Shown one piece after another: positions 1-9,033 of a stretch of DNA of 64,000 bases. The stretch comes from Lachnospiraceae bacterium. Lineage in GTDB: Bacteria; Bacillota; Clostridia; Lachnospirales; Lachnospiraceae. The position numbers and the translations under genes are program-made. The notes under the pieces are model-generated. The model was given only the letters and a program-made list of their open reading frames with translations, was not told the DNA's origin and ran no database searches. The stretch is from assembly GCA_022769005.1 (NCBI GenBank), contig JALEKK010000004.1, positions 36,786 to 100,785 on the forward strand. Direction: 5' to 3'. The stretch's first letter is position 1. Each line of letters begins with the position of its first letter.

Positions 1-858
<858 letters not shown>

Positions 859-896
859 TTTACATACGGCTATTTCATTTAAATATATAATCAAAT

Positions 897-935
897 TTAA
901 AAAGCGCAGCGGTTTTAAGCCGTTGCGCTTTTTAA
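897..935 (+). terminator. Intrinsic terminator after guaB
   Basis: The arms aaaaagcgcagcgg and ccgttgcgcttttt form a GC-rich stem with a short loop and end in a T run, about 40 bases after the guaB stop. It separates guaB from argS. Confidence 0.9.
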
Positions 936-1097
936 TGTGTAAAATACATACCAATAATCAATGTCCGAAAACTATTCCATAACAGGCATTTGTATATTGA
1001 ATTCGCGGTTTAATCATTATGTATATTTTGATATAATATATCATTGGACTATAATAATAATATTTGAAATATATTTTTAGAAGGACATTATATAATT

Positions 1098-2861
1098 ATG
1101 AAATTATTTACGGAGCTTGTAAGTGATAAGGTATCTGATGCATTTGAAAAGGCGGGGTTTGACCGTGAATACGGTACGGTTTCTTCGTCTAAGAGACCTG
1201 ATTTATGCGAGTTTCAATGTAACGGATGTATGGCGCTTGCCAAAAAGGAAAAGAAGAATCCGATGGAGATTGCTGAAGCAGTGGTTTCCTTTTTATCGGA
1301 AGAAACCGAAGTTTTCTCCAAAGTTGAGGCTGCAAAGCCCGGCTTTATTAATATTTCGGTAACGGAAAAATTTATTTCTGAATATATTAACAATATGTGG
1401 AATGCCGATAAGTTCGGATACGAATCAGATTCAGAGGGCAGAAAAACAATAATAGATTACGGCGGCGCAAATGTTGCAAAACCGCTCCATGTAGGTCATT
1501 TAAGAAGTGCCGTAATAGGTGAAAGCATTAAGAGAATGTATAAATTCGCCGGAGCCGATATTGTAGCGGATGTACATCTCGGTGATTGGGGACTCCAAAT
1601 GGGACTTATCATAGAGCAGCTGAGGACCGATAAACCGGACCTTGTTTATTTTGACAGTGAATATAAAGGAGAATATCCAAAGGAGCCTCCTTTTACTCTC
1701 GATGAACTGGAACAGATATATCCAAAAGCAAGCGCAAGATCGAAGGAAGATAAAGAATTTCTTGCCAAAGCACAGGATACCACGCTCAGACTTCAAAACG
1801 GAGACAGAGCATATACCGCAATTTGGAATCATATAATGGCATTGTCCAAAGCCGATTTGAAGAAAAATTACGACAACCTGGATGTATCATTCGATGTATG
1901 GAAGGGTGAATCGGATGCTCAACCTTTTATTAACGCAATGTTAAAGGATTTTGAAGACAGAGGAATCGCTTATGAAAGTGAGGGAGCTTTAGTTGTTGAC
2001 ATATCGGAAGATACCGACAGGAAAGAGCTGCCACCGTGTATTGTAAGAAAATCAGACGGTGCGGCATTATATGCCACATCGGATCTTGCTACTATTATTG
2101 ACAGAGAACAGACCTATAATCCGAAAGAATATATCTATGTAGCGGATAAGAGACAGGAATTACATTTTACACAGGTGTTCAGAACCGCTAAAAAAGCGGG
2201 ACTTGTTTCGGAAGATACAAGCCTTCGTTTCTTAGGTTTCGGAACCATGAACGGTAAAGACGGAAAGCCGTTTAAGACAAGGGCCGGCGGCGTTATGAGA
2301 CTGGAATATCTGATTGAAGACATAAAGACGGCGGTTGCCGATAAGATGAGGGAAAATAACCGTTTGTCTGAAGATGAGATAAATGAAACAGCGGGGATCG
2401 TCGGACTTGCCGCATTAAAATACGGAGATTTATCAAATCAGGCTACAAGAGATTATATTTTTGATATTGACAGATTTACTTCGTTTGAAGGCAATACGGG
2501 TCCGTATATCCTCTATACGGTAGTAAGAATAAAGTCGATTTTGGAAAAAGCCGGATATAACAGGGGAAGCGACAGCGTGATCGGCCCTGCTTTCACTGAT
2601 AAAGAGAAGGAGTTGGAACTTAAATTATCGGGATTTTCCGGAGTGTTTGCCGAAAGCTTCAAAGAACTTGCTCCTCATAAGATATGCCAGTTTATGTATG
2701 AAGCAGCCGATATTTTCAACGGTTTTTATCATGATACCAATATTCTAAATGAAAGCGATGAGTATATTAAAAATTCAAGACTTGCCCTTTTGGCATTTAC
2801 AAAAGACGTATTAACGGCATGTTTAGATATGCTTGCGATAAAATGTCCGGATAAAATGTAA
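1098..2861 (+). CDS. argS: Arginyl-tRNA synthetase
   Basis: Charges tRNA-Arg with arginine; class I synthetase. At 587 aa it has the usual length. The HIGH-type signature is HVGH near residue 131, within the conserved HVGHLRSAVIGES. The C-terminal half has the ArgRS replacement for the KMSKS loop (FGTMNGKDGKPFKTR) and ends in a helical DALR-type anticodon-binding domain. The N-terminal 90 residues match the additional Add-1 domain expected for ArgRS. The ATG at 1098 follows an AGAAGGA ribosome site. No T-box motif is visible in the 160 bases between the guaB terminator and this gene. The next gene begins 14 bases after the stop, so the two are probably co-transcribed. Confidence 0.97.
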   Translation: MKLFTELVSDKVSDAFEKAGFDREYGTVSSSKRPDLCEFQCNGCMALAKKEKKNPMEIAEAVVSFLSEETEVFSKVEAAKPGFINISVTEKFISEYINNMWNADKFGYESDSEGRKTIIDYGGANVAKPLHVGHLRSAVIGESIKRMYKFAGADIVADVHLGDWGLQMGLIIEQLRTDKPDLVYFDSEYKGEYPKEPPFTLDELEQIYPKASARSKEDKEFLAKAQDTTLRLQNGDRAYTAIWNHIMALSKADLKKNYDNLDVSFDVWKGESDAQPFINAMLKDFEDRGIAYESEGALVVDISEDTDRKELPPCIVRKSDGAALYATSDLATIIDREQTYNPKEYIYVADKRQELHFTQVFRTAKKAGLVSEDTSLRFLGFGTMNGKDGKPFKTRAGGVMRLEYLIEDIKTAVADKMRENNRLSEDEINETAGIVGLAALKYGDLSNQATRDYIFDIDRFTSFEGNTGPYILYTVVRIKSILEKAGYNRGSDSVIGPAFTDKEKELELKLSGFSGVFAESFKELAPHKICQFMYEAADIFNGFYHDTNILNESDEYIKNSRLALLAFTKDVLTACLDMLAIKCPDKM

Positions 2862-2875
2862 CATGGAGGATTACA

Positions 2876-3907
2876 ATGAGTGAAAACAAAAAATATCTGT
2901 CTGTAATCATTCCCTGCTACAACAGTTCAGAATATATGCATGTAAGCATAGAATCAGCTCTTGTCGGCGGCGAAGATGTAGAGATTCTTATAGTGGATGA
3001 CGGCTCGACAAAAGATAATACATATGAAATTGCAAAACAATATGAGGAAAAATATCCGACAATAATCAGAGCCATAACACAGGAAAACAAAGGCCACGGC
3101 GGTGCGGTCAATACAGGTATCGCAAACGCAACAGGCGAATACATCAAGGTGCTGGACAGTGATGATTGGCTGGATAAATACAGCCTCTTGTATATACTTG
3201 ATAAGTTAAAGGGCTTTTCCGAGGAAGAAAAACCGGATATGTATCTTGCTAATTATGTATATGAGAAAGAGGGTAAAACCCATAAAAAAAGAATGCATTA
3301 TGAAAATGTATTCCCTACGGATAAGCTTTTTACATGGAATGACGTAGGTTCGTTTTTGCTGGATCAATACATTCTTATGCACAGTGTTATGTATAGAAGA
3401 CAGATGCTTTTGGACTGTGGATTGAAACTTCCGGAGCATATGTTTTATGTGGACAACATATTTGTATTTGAACCTTTAATGAGTGCAGAAAAGCTGTATT
3501 TTTCGGATGTTAACTTATACAGATACTTTATCGGAAGAGAGGATCAGTCTGTTAACGAAAGCGTAATGATATCCCGCATAGATCAGCAGCTTCACATCAA
3601 CAAGAGAATGATTAAATTTTATTCCGATGTAAAAGATTTCAAATACAAAAAAAGAAAAAAATATATGGAGAAATACCTTTTGGACATTCTCATGGTTTCA
3701 TCGATACTTTTACTGGTTTCAGGCACCGACGAGGCCCTCAGGAAAAAAGATGAATTGTGGGAGTATTTAAAAGAATGCGATCCTAAACTGTATGTTCATA
3801 TTAGGAACGGTATTCTCGGAAAATTATTTAATTCCAAGAAGACTGTTGTTAAAAAATTCCTTGTATTCGGTTACAGATCATTAAACAAATACATGGGATT
3901 TAATTAA
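2876..3907 (+). CDS. Family 2 glycosyltransferase
   Basis: A 343-residue GT-A fold glycosyltransferase that probably transfers a sugar from a nucleotide donor to an envelope glycan or lipid; the substrate cannot be read from sequence. The N-terminus SVIIPCYNSSEYM, the VDDGSTKDNT motif near residue 40 and the metal-binding LDSDDW near residue 96 are classical GT2 signatures. The C-terminal 120 residues are helical and basic, with one moderately hydrophobic stretch (DILMVSSILLLVSG) that may touch the membrane. A strong GGAGG lies just before the ATG, 14 bases after argS, which suggests translation from the argS transcript. Placement between argS and pyrC gives no functional clue. Confidence 0.9.
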   Translation: MSENKKYLSVIIPCYNSSEYMHVSIESALVGGEDVEILIVDDGSTKDNTYEIAKQYEEKYPTIIRAITQENKGHGGAVNTGIANATGEYIKVLDSDDWLDKYSLLYILDKLKGFSEEEKPDMYLANYVYEKEGKTHKKRMHYENVFPTDKLFTWNDVGSFLLDQYILMHSVMYRRQMLLDCGLKLPEHMFYVDNIFVFEPLMSAEKLYFSDVNLYRYFIGREDQSVNESVMISRIDQQLHINKRMIKFYSDVKDFKYKKRKKYMEKYLLDILMVSSILLLVSGTDEALRKKDELWEYLKECDPKLYVHIRNGILGKLFNSKKTVVKKFLVFGYRSLNKYMGFN

Positions 3908-3965
3908 ACCAAACGGTTTATCCGTTAAATTTGATTTATCATTAAAACATAAGAAAGGAGCAATT

Positions 3966-5327
3966 ATGGTTACTCTTATAAAAAAAGGTCGGGTTCTTGA
4001 TCCGGAAACAAAACTTGATGCCGTAAGAGATGTATTGGTTGTTGACAAGTACATCATTAAAATAGAAGAAAACATAACTGATGAAGAGGTAAAAAAGGTT
4101 TTAAAGGAAAATGACTGCACGGAAGAGTGTCTTTCGGTAATAGATGCCGAGGGATGTTTTGTTATGCCGGGTCTTATAGATCTGCATGTGCATTTGAGAG
4201 AGCCGGGGTATGAGCATAAAGAAACCATAAGAACAGGTGCCAGGGCAGCTGCAAGGGGCGGATTTACAACCATATGTGCAATGCCTAATACCAATCCGGT
4301 AGTGGATTCCGTAGACGTATTAGATGAAATTACGGATAAAATTAAGTCTGAAACCTATGTAAATGTGTTACAGCTTGCTGCGATGACAGCAGGAGAAGAC
4401 GGAGAGTTTATAACAGACTTTGAGGCTCTTAAGAAACACGGAGCCCCTGCCGTAAGTGAAGACGGTAAATCCGTTATGAACGGAAGAGTGGCAAGGCAGG
4501 CATTCAGACTTGCCGCACTCAATAATTTACCTGTATTTGATCATTGCGAAGACATAGACCTCAGAGCAAGGGGAGTTATGAACGCCGGAAATAAGGCAAA
4601 AGAATACGGTCTTTACGGAATACTTAACGCAGTGGAAGATACCATTACGGCAAGAGATATGATACTTGCCAAGGATACGGGAGCCCATATTCATCTGTGT
4701 CATATTTCCACGGAGGGCGTTGTTCAACTGATTCGTTTCGGCAAATCTGCCGGCGTAAGAGTAACGGCCGAGGTTACGCCGCACCATCTCACTCTTACGG
4801 AAGACGACTTGGATCCAAATAATGCAAACTACAAAATGAACCCTCCTTTAAGAAGCAAAAAGGATGTGGAGGCCATATTGGAAGGTTTGGCAGACGGAAC
4901 GATTGATGCAATCGCAACAGACCATGCACCTCATTCAAGAGCCGAGAAAAATATGGACTTTTCAAGCGCCCCTTTCGGAATTACGGGACTTGAAACGGCT
5001 GTATCTCTTACTATCAGCGAATTGGTAGATAAGAACATACTTACACCTCTTCAAATGGCCGAAAAAATGAGTTACAATCCGGCAAAAATACTCGGTATCA
5101 ATAAGGGAAGATTGCAGCAGGCGTCACCTGCAGATATAGTTGTAATAGACCCTGATGCGGAATATGTAATAGACAGCTCAAAGTTTTTATCAAAAGGCAA
5201 GAACACTCCGTTTGAAGGCAGAAAAGTTAAGGGTGTTGTAAGAGCAACCATTGCCGGCGGAAAGGTTATTTACAGAAATATAGACGGCAACGAGTCCGTA
5301 ATCGATAAAGAAGTAAGAGACTTTTAA
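3966..5327 (+). CDS. pyrC: Dihydroorotase
   Basis: Cyclises N-carbamoyl-aspartate to dihydroorotate, step three of pyrimidine synthesis. The 453-residue length and motifs fit the class I (PyrC of Bacillus type) amidohydrolases: the metal ligands HVH within DLHVHLREPG near residue 72, the conserved HCED segment, and the catalytic ATDHAPH near residue 318. An AGAAAGGAG ribosome site precedes the ATG. It opens a four-gene pyrimidine run, pyrC-pyrF-pyrK-pyrD. The 58-base gap to the preceding glycosyltransferase is too short for a PyrR attenuator, so any pyrimidine control must act elsewhere. Confidence 0.97.
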   Translation: MVTLIKKGRVLDPETKLDAVRDVLVVDKYIIKIEENITDEEVKKVLKENDCTEECLSVIDAEGCFVMPGLIDLHVHLREPGYEHKETIRTGARAAARGGFTTICAMPNTNPVVDSVDVLDEITDKIKSETYVNVLQLAAMTAGEDGEFITDFEALKKHGAPAVSEDGKSVMNGRVARQAFRLAALNNLPVFDHCEDIDLRARGVMNAGNKAKEYGLYGILNAVEDTITARDMILAKDTGAHIHLCHISTEGVVQLIRFGKSAGVRVTAEVTPHHLTLTEDDLDPNNANYKMNPPLRSKKDVEAILEGLADGTIDAIATDHAPHSRAEKNMDFSSAPFGITGLETAVSLTISELVDKNILTPLQMAEKMSYNPAKILGINKGRLQQASPADIVVIDPDAEYVIDSSKFLSKGKNTPFEGRKVKGVVRATIAGGKVIYRNIDGNESVIDKEVRDF

Positions 5328-5396
5328 CCGTAACTTTGAAAATGTATTTTACTGTATTCAAAGTGCCGAACAATCTTATTTTTGTGGGGAATTTTT

Positions 5397-6326
5397 ATGA
5401 TAGATAATTTGATTGAGCAAATTAAAAACAAAAACAGTCACGTCTGTATAGGTCTTGATCCTCAGCTTAAGTTCATACCTGATGAGATTAAAAACGAAGT
5501 TTTTTCGGAATACGGTCCTACTTTGGAAGCCGTTGCAGAGTGCTTTTACAGATTTAATAAGGGTATAATAGATGCAACATACGACATTGTGCCCGCAATT
5601 AAGCCTCAGATTGCCATGTACGAAGAATACGGCATTCCGGGAATGACGGCTTATAAAAAGACAATTGATTACGCAAAAAGCAAGGGGCTTATCATAATCG
5701 GAGATATTAAAAGAGGAGACATCGGATCCACGTCAACTTCATATGCAAAAGGACACATAGGCAGCGTGGAAATTGAATATAACGGAGAAAAAAGGGTGTT
5801 TAATCCGTTTGACGAAGATTTCGCAACGGTTAATCCTTATTTAGGCTCTGACGGTATAAAGCCTTTTACGGATGTATGCAGAGAAAATGACAGAGGTATA
5901 TTCATTCTTGTTAAAACATCCAATCCGTCAAGCGGAGATTTTCAGGACAGACTTATAGGCGAACATACTCTTTATGAAGAAGTTGCAAAGAAGGTATCCG
6001 AATGGGGTGAAGATTCTGTCGGAAAGCACGGTTACTCGGACGTAGGCGCAGTAGTAGGTGCAACATATCCCGAAATCGGAAAGCAGCTCAGATCGATTAT
6101 GCCGCATACATATTTTCTTGTACCGGGATACGGAGCTCAGGGAGGTAAGGGAAGCGATCTAAAACCTTACTTTAAAGACGGACTCGGTGCCGTTGTCAAC
6201 AGCTCAAGGGGAATTATTGCTGCGTATACAAAGGACATGTATTCCGATTGCGGTAATTATGCGGAAGCAGCAAGGCGCGCTGCCGAGGATATGAATAAAG
6301 ATATCAACGAAAACGCATTGAATTGA
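5397..6326 (+). CDS. pyrF: Orotidine 5'-phosphate decarboxylase (type 2)
   Basis: Decarboxylates OMP to UMP, the last step of de novo pyrimidine synthesis. The start is ATG 5397 with GGGGA at 5386-5390; a TTG at 5382 is in frame but lies across the ribosome site. The 309-residue length is that of the longer PyrF subfamily 2, not the roughly 240-residue B. subtilis type. The catalytic motif GDIKRGDIGSTS carries the Asp/Lys charge network, and GLDPQ near the N-terminus and VPGYGAQGG near residue 240 are family signatures. It lies between pyrC and pyrK in one operon. Confidence 0.96.
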   Translation: MIDNLIEQIKNKNSHVCIGLDPQLKFIPDEIKNEVFSEYGPTLEAVAECFYRFNKGIIDATYDIVPAIKPQIAMYEEYGIPGMTAYKKTIDYAKSKGLIIIGDIKRGDIGSTSTSYAKGHIGSVEIEYNGEKRVFNPFDEDFATVNPYLGSDGIKPFTDVCRENDRGIFILVKTSNPSSGDFQDRLIGEHTLYEEVAKKVSEWGEDSVGKHGYSDVGAVVGATYPEIGKQLRSIMPHTYFLVPGYGAQGGKGSDLKPYFKDGLGAVVNSSRGIIAAYTKDMYSDCGNYAEAARRAAEDMNKDINENALN

Positions 6327-6373
6327 TTTTTCCGATTGTAAATACTGTTATTAAATTATTCAAGGAGCATAAT

Positions 6374-7144
6374 ATGTTATTTCATGAAAATGTGGAAATT
6401 ACAAAAAAGAGCAGGCTGTCATCTGACATATATGAAATTTATTTCAAATCGGAATCCATTGCAAAAGCGGCAAAGCCGGGACAATTTATAAACGTATATA
6501 TTAATGACGACTCGAAGCTTCTTCCCAGACCGATAAGTATATGTGAAGTTAAGAATGATGAAATTCGCCTTGATTTCAGAGTTGTAGGGGCGGGAACAAG
6601 TGAAATGGCATCGTATGAAGTCGGTGATAAAATAACCGTTACGGGACCTATCGGCAACGGATATGATGTGGATTATATAAATAATAATTTTAAACATATT
6701 GTGTTATTCGGCGGCGGAATAGGAATTCCTCCCATGCTTGAACTTTCCAAGAGAATCAATATTGAGAAAACCGTTATTTTAGGATACAGGGATGAGTTGT
6801 TTCTCAATGAAGACTTTAAAGATTACGGTAATGTAATAATAGCTTCCGAAAGCGGTGAATGGGGAACGAAAGGAAATGTTCTCAATGCATTTGACGAGCA
6901 TGAAATTACCGCCGATGTATTTGCCGGCTGCGGACCTAAAGTAATGTTAAACGCAATAAAAAACGTTGCCGTTCAAAAAAACATTCCGTTTTTCATGTCT
7001 CTTGAAGAGCGTATGGCGTGCGGCGTCGGTGCGTGTCTTGCGTGTGTGTGCAAAACAACGTCTAAAGACGCTCACTCAAATGTTAATAACGCAAGAGTAT
7101 GCGTGGACGGTCCCGTATTTGAAGCTAAGGAGGTAGAGTTATGA
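6374..7144 (+). CDS. pyrK: Dihydroorotate dehydrogenase electron-transfer subunit
   Basis: The FAD/[2Fe-2S] subunit that passes electrons from PyrD to NAD+ in class 1B dihydroorotate dehydrogenase. ATG 6374 is chosen because AAGGAG at 6362 is well placed; an in-frame start at 6323 would overlap pyrF and add 17 atypical residues. The 256 residues show the FAD-binding LPRPISIC segment, the glycine-rich GGGIGIPPM of the NAD domain, and C-terminal cluster ligands in CGVGACLACVC plus a final VCVDGPVF cysteine. The stop overlaps the pyrD start by four bases (ATGA), which implies coupled translation of the two subunits. Confidence 0.96.
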   Translation: MLFHENVEITKKSRLSSDIYEIYFKSESIAKAAKPGQFINVYINDDSKLLPRPISICEVKNDEIRLDFRVVGAGTSEMASYEVGDKITVTGPIGNGYDVDYINNNFKHIVLFGGGIGIPPMLELSKRINIEKTVILGYRDELFLNEDFKDYGNVIIASESGEWGTKGNVLNAFDEHEITADVFAGCGPKVMLNAIKNVAVQKNIPFFMSLEERMACGVGACLACVCKTTSKDAHSNVNNARVCVDGPVFEAKEVEL

Positions 7145-8046
7145 CACCTGACATGGAAGTTGAGATAGCGGGAGTTAAGTGGAAAAACCCTGTTACCGTG
7201 GCATCCGGTACATTCGGATCCGGTATGGAGTACGGAGAATTTATTGATCTGAACAGACTCGGCGCAATAACATCAAAAGGCGTAGCCATAGAACCATGGG
7301 AAGGAAACGGTACGCCGAGAGTGGCAGAAACTCCAAGCGGTATGCTTAATGCCATAGGTTTGCAGAATCCGGGAATGGAAGTATTCAGGAACAGAGACAT
7401 TCCTTTTATGAAGAAATATGACACGGTTGCGGTCGTTAATGTAGTAGGAAAGTCGACGGAAGAGTATATTCAGGCCGTGGAAGCTCTTGGCGATACAGAT
7501 GTGGATATGTTGGAAATTAACATTTCATGTCCTAATGTAAAAGAGGGAGGCATTGCTTTCGGAACAGATAAAAATGTTGCGGCAGCACTTACAAAAGAAA
7601 TAAAAGCACATGCCAAACAACCTGTTATAATGAAACTTTCTCCGAATGTAACAAGTATTACGGAAATGGCTAAGGCAGTAGAGGATGCGGGAGCGGACGC
7701 AATTTCTCTTATTAATACCGTTACGGGAATGAAGATAGATGTTGAAAGACAGAGTATATTTCTTGCAAATAAAACGGGCGGACTTTCGGGCCCGGCCATA
7801 AGACCGATAGCGGTAAGAATGGTTTATGAGGCTTCGCACAGTGTTAAAATACCTGTTATAGGAATGGGAGGAATAACATGTGCGGAAGATGCGCTTGAGT
7901 TTATTTTGGCCGGTGCAACAGCGGTATCCGTCGGTACCGCAAGCTTTAATAATCCATATACGGCAATAGAAGTAATTGACGGTATAAGAGATTATATGGT
8001 CAGAAAAAACATTAACAGTATTAAAGATATTATAGGAATAGTATGA
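7141..8046 (+). CDS. pyrD: Dihydroorotate dehydrogenase, catalytic subunit (class 1B)
   Basis: FMN enzyme that oxidises dihydroorotate to orotate, working as a heterotetramer with PyrK. The 301-residue length and the catalytic cysteine in NISCPNVKEGG fit class 1B. Other markers are VASGTFG near the N-terminus, the INTVTGM substrate segment, and the FMN phosphate loops IGMGGI and VSVGTA. It is translationally coupled to pyrK through an ATGA overlap. pyrE, often next in Clostridia, is absent; a long bidirectional hairpin follows 60 bases later. Confidence 0.97.
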   Translation: MTPDMEVEIAGVKWKNPVTVASGTFGSGMEYGEFIDLNRLGAITSKGVAIEPWEGNGTPRVAETPSGMLNAIGLQNPGMEVFRNRDIPFMKKYDTVAVVNVVGKSTEEYIQAVEALGDTDVDMLEINISCPNVKEGGIAFGTDKNVAAALTKEIKAHAKQPVIMKLSPNVTSITEMAKAVEDAGADAISLINTVTGMKIDVERQSIFLANKTGGLSGPAIRPIAVRMVYEASHSVKIPVIGMGGITCAEDALEFILAGATAVSVGTASFNNPYTAIEVIDGIRDYMVRKNINSIKDIIGIV

Positions 8047-8105
8047 TAAATATGCATATAATTCGTAATTAACAACATATGCGTTAATGTTAGAAAATAT
8101 TATTA

Positions 8106-8152
8106 AAATAAGCGGGCGTACGGAAATTAAGACTTCGTACGCCCGCTTATTT
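8106..8152. terminator. Bidirectional terminator between pyrD and the sugar transferase
   Basis: A 17-bp perfect stem (8106-8122 with 8136-8152) around a 13-base loop, flanked by A-rich and T-rich ends so that it works in both directions. The stop codon of the minus-strand gene lies inside the stem. Confidence 0.88.
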
Positions 8153-8846
8153 ATTGTGCACCCCGCTTGTGAATTACGGAACTGAATGTATGCATTAAAA
8201 TTTGAAAATCGAACAGAGTGCTGTGGTGATCGACATAATACATTTCCATATGCTGTCTGCGCCCTGTTTCATAAGTAGCTTTATTACGGGCATATGCCTG
8301 CCAATATCCGGTAAGTCCCGGCTTAACGGAAAGAAGCTTTGCAATTTTGTCTCCGTATATTTGAACTTCCTCGTCAACAATCGGTCTCGGTCCTACTAAT
8401 GATAAGTCTCCGATAAGGATGTTAAAGAGCTGAGGAAGTTCATCCAGGCTGCTTTTTCTTAAGAAATCACCCAATTCGGTAATTCGGGGATCGTTATCGA
8501 TTTTAAATTCTGTTTTTAATTGTCTTTTTTGTTCTTTTGTTAAATGAACATTTTCACACTTCATTGTACGAAACTTAAGAACCTGTATTCTTTTTCCGTA
8601 TTGACCTATTCGTTCATGGGCAAAAAACGGATTACCGCCGTCTTCGTGATGAATAAGAAGAGCAATGGTAGCCATTACCGGAGCGGTAAGTATAATGCCT
8701 ACGGAAGCTCCGGCAAAATCAAAAATTCTTTTGTTGACTGAATAAGCAATATCCTTAGCAGTTTTTTTCTTATGATAGTTATGCTTATATTGTAAAATAT
8801 TGTTTCTTCTTTTTTTAGATTTACGAATAAAATCAAAGAAGTTCAT
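8151..8846 (-). CDS. Undecaprenyl-phosphate sugar-1-phosphate transferase (bacterial sugar transferase family)
   Basis: Probably the initiating enzyme of an envelope polysaccharide: it moves a sugar-1-phosphate from a UDP-sugar onto undecaprenyl phosphate. The 231 residues match the short, catalytic-core-only members of the WbaP/PglC superfamily. There is a basic N-terminus, one hydrophobic re-entrant or TM segment (about residues 37-60), the conserved KFRTM, DPRITELGDFLRKSSLDELPQ, the GDLSLVGPRP signature and the C-terminal KPGLTGYWQ. The sugar cannot be deduced. The gene stands alone between terminators, but it lies next to a flippase and an MraY-like gene on the same strand. Confidence 0.92.
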   Translation of the reverse strand: MNFFDFIRKSKKRRNNILQYKHNYHKKKTAKDIAYSVNKRIFDFAGASVGIILTAPVMATIALLIHHEDGGNPFFAHERIGQYGKRIQVLKFRTMKCENVHLTKEQKRQLKTEFKIDNDPRITELGDFLRKSSLDELPQLFNILIGDLSLVGPRPIVDEEVQIYGDKIAKLLSVKPGLTGYWQAYARNKATYETGRRQHMEMYYVDHHSTLFDFQILMHTFSSVIHKRGAQ

Positions 8847-8983
8847 TTCTCAAAATACCTCTTATAATATTGTAATTGCTTATAAATAAGCATAAAAACT
8901 AATTATAAATTATATATGTTAAAGATTAATATCTCAACAGTGATTTTATAAAAAAATAACATTTTTGAAACATTTATGTAAAT

Positions 8984-9016
8984 AATGAAACCGACGCGGA
9001 ATTGCGTCGGTTTCAT
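8984..9016 (-). terminator. Intrinsic terminator after the flippase gene
   Basis: The 13-bp arms atgaaaccgacgc and gcgtcggtttcat flank a loop of about 7 bases. It sits 17 bases beyond the minus-strand stop at 9034. Confidence 0.82.
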
Positions 9017-9033
9017 TTCGGACTGTATTATAA

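Noticed and set aside
936..1097. T-box leader before argS
   Set aside because: There is no AGGGTGG-type T-box sequence and no terminator between the guaB terminator and the argS start. glyS and cysS were checked with the same result.
3908..3965. PyrR attenuator before pyrC
   Set aside because: The gap is 58 bases and contains no hairpin with a T run or anti-terminator pair.
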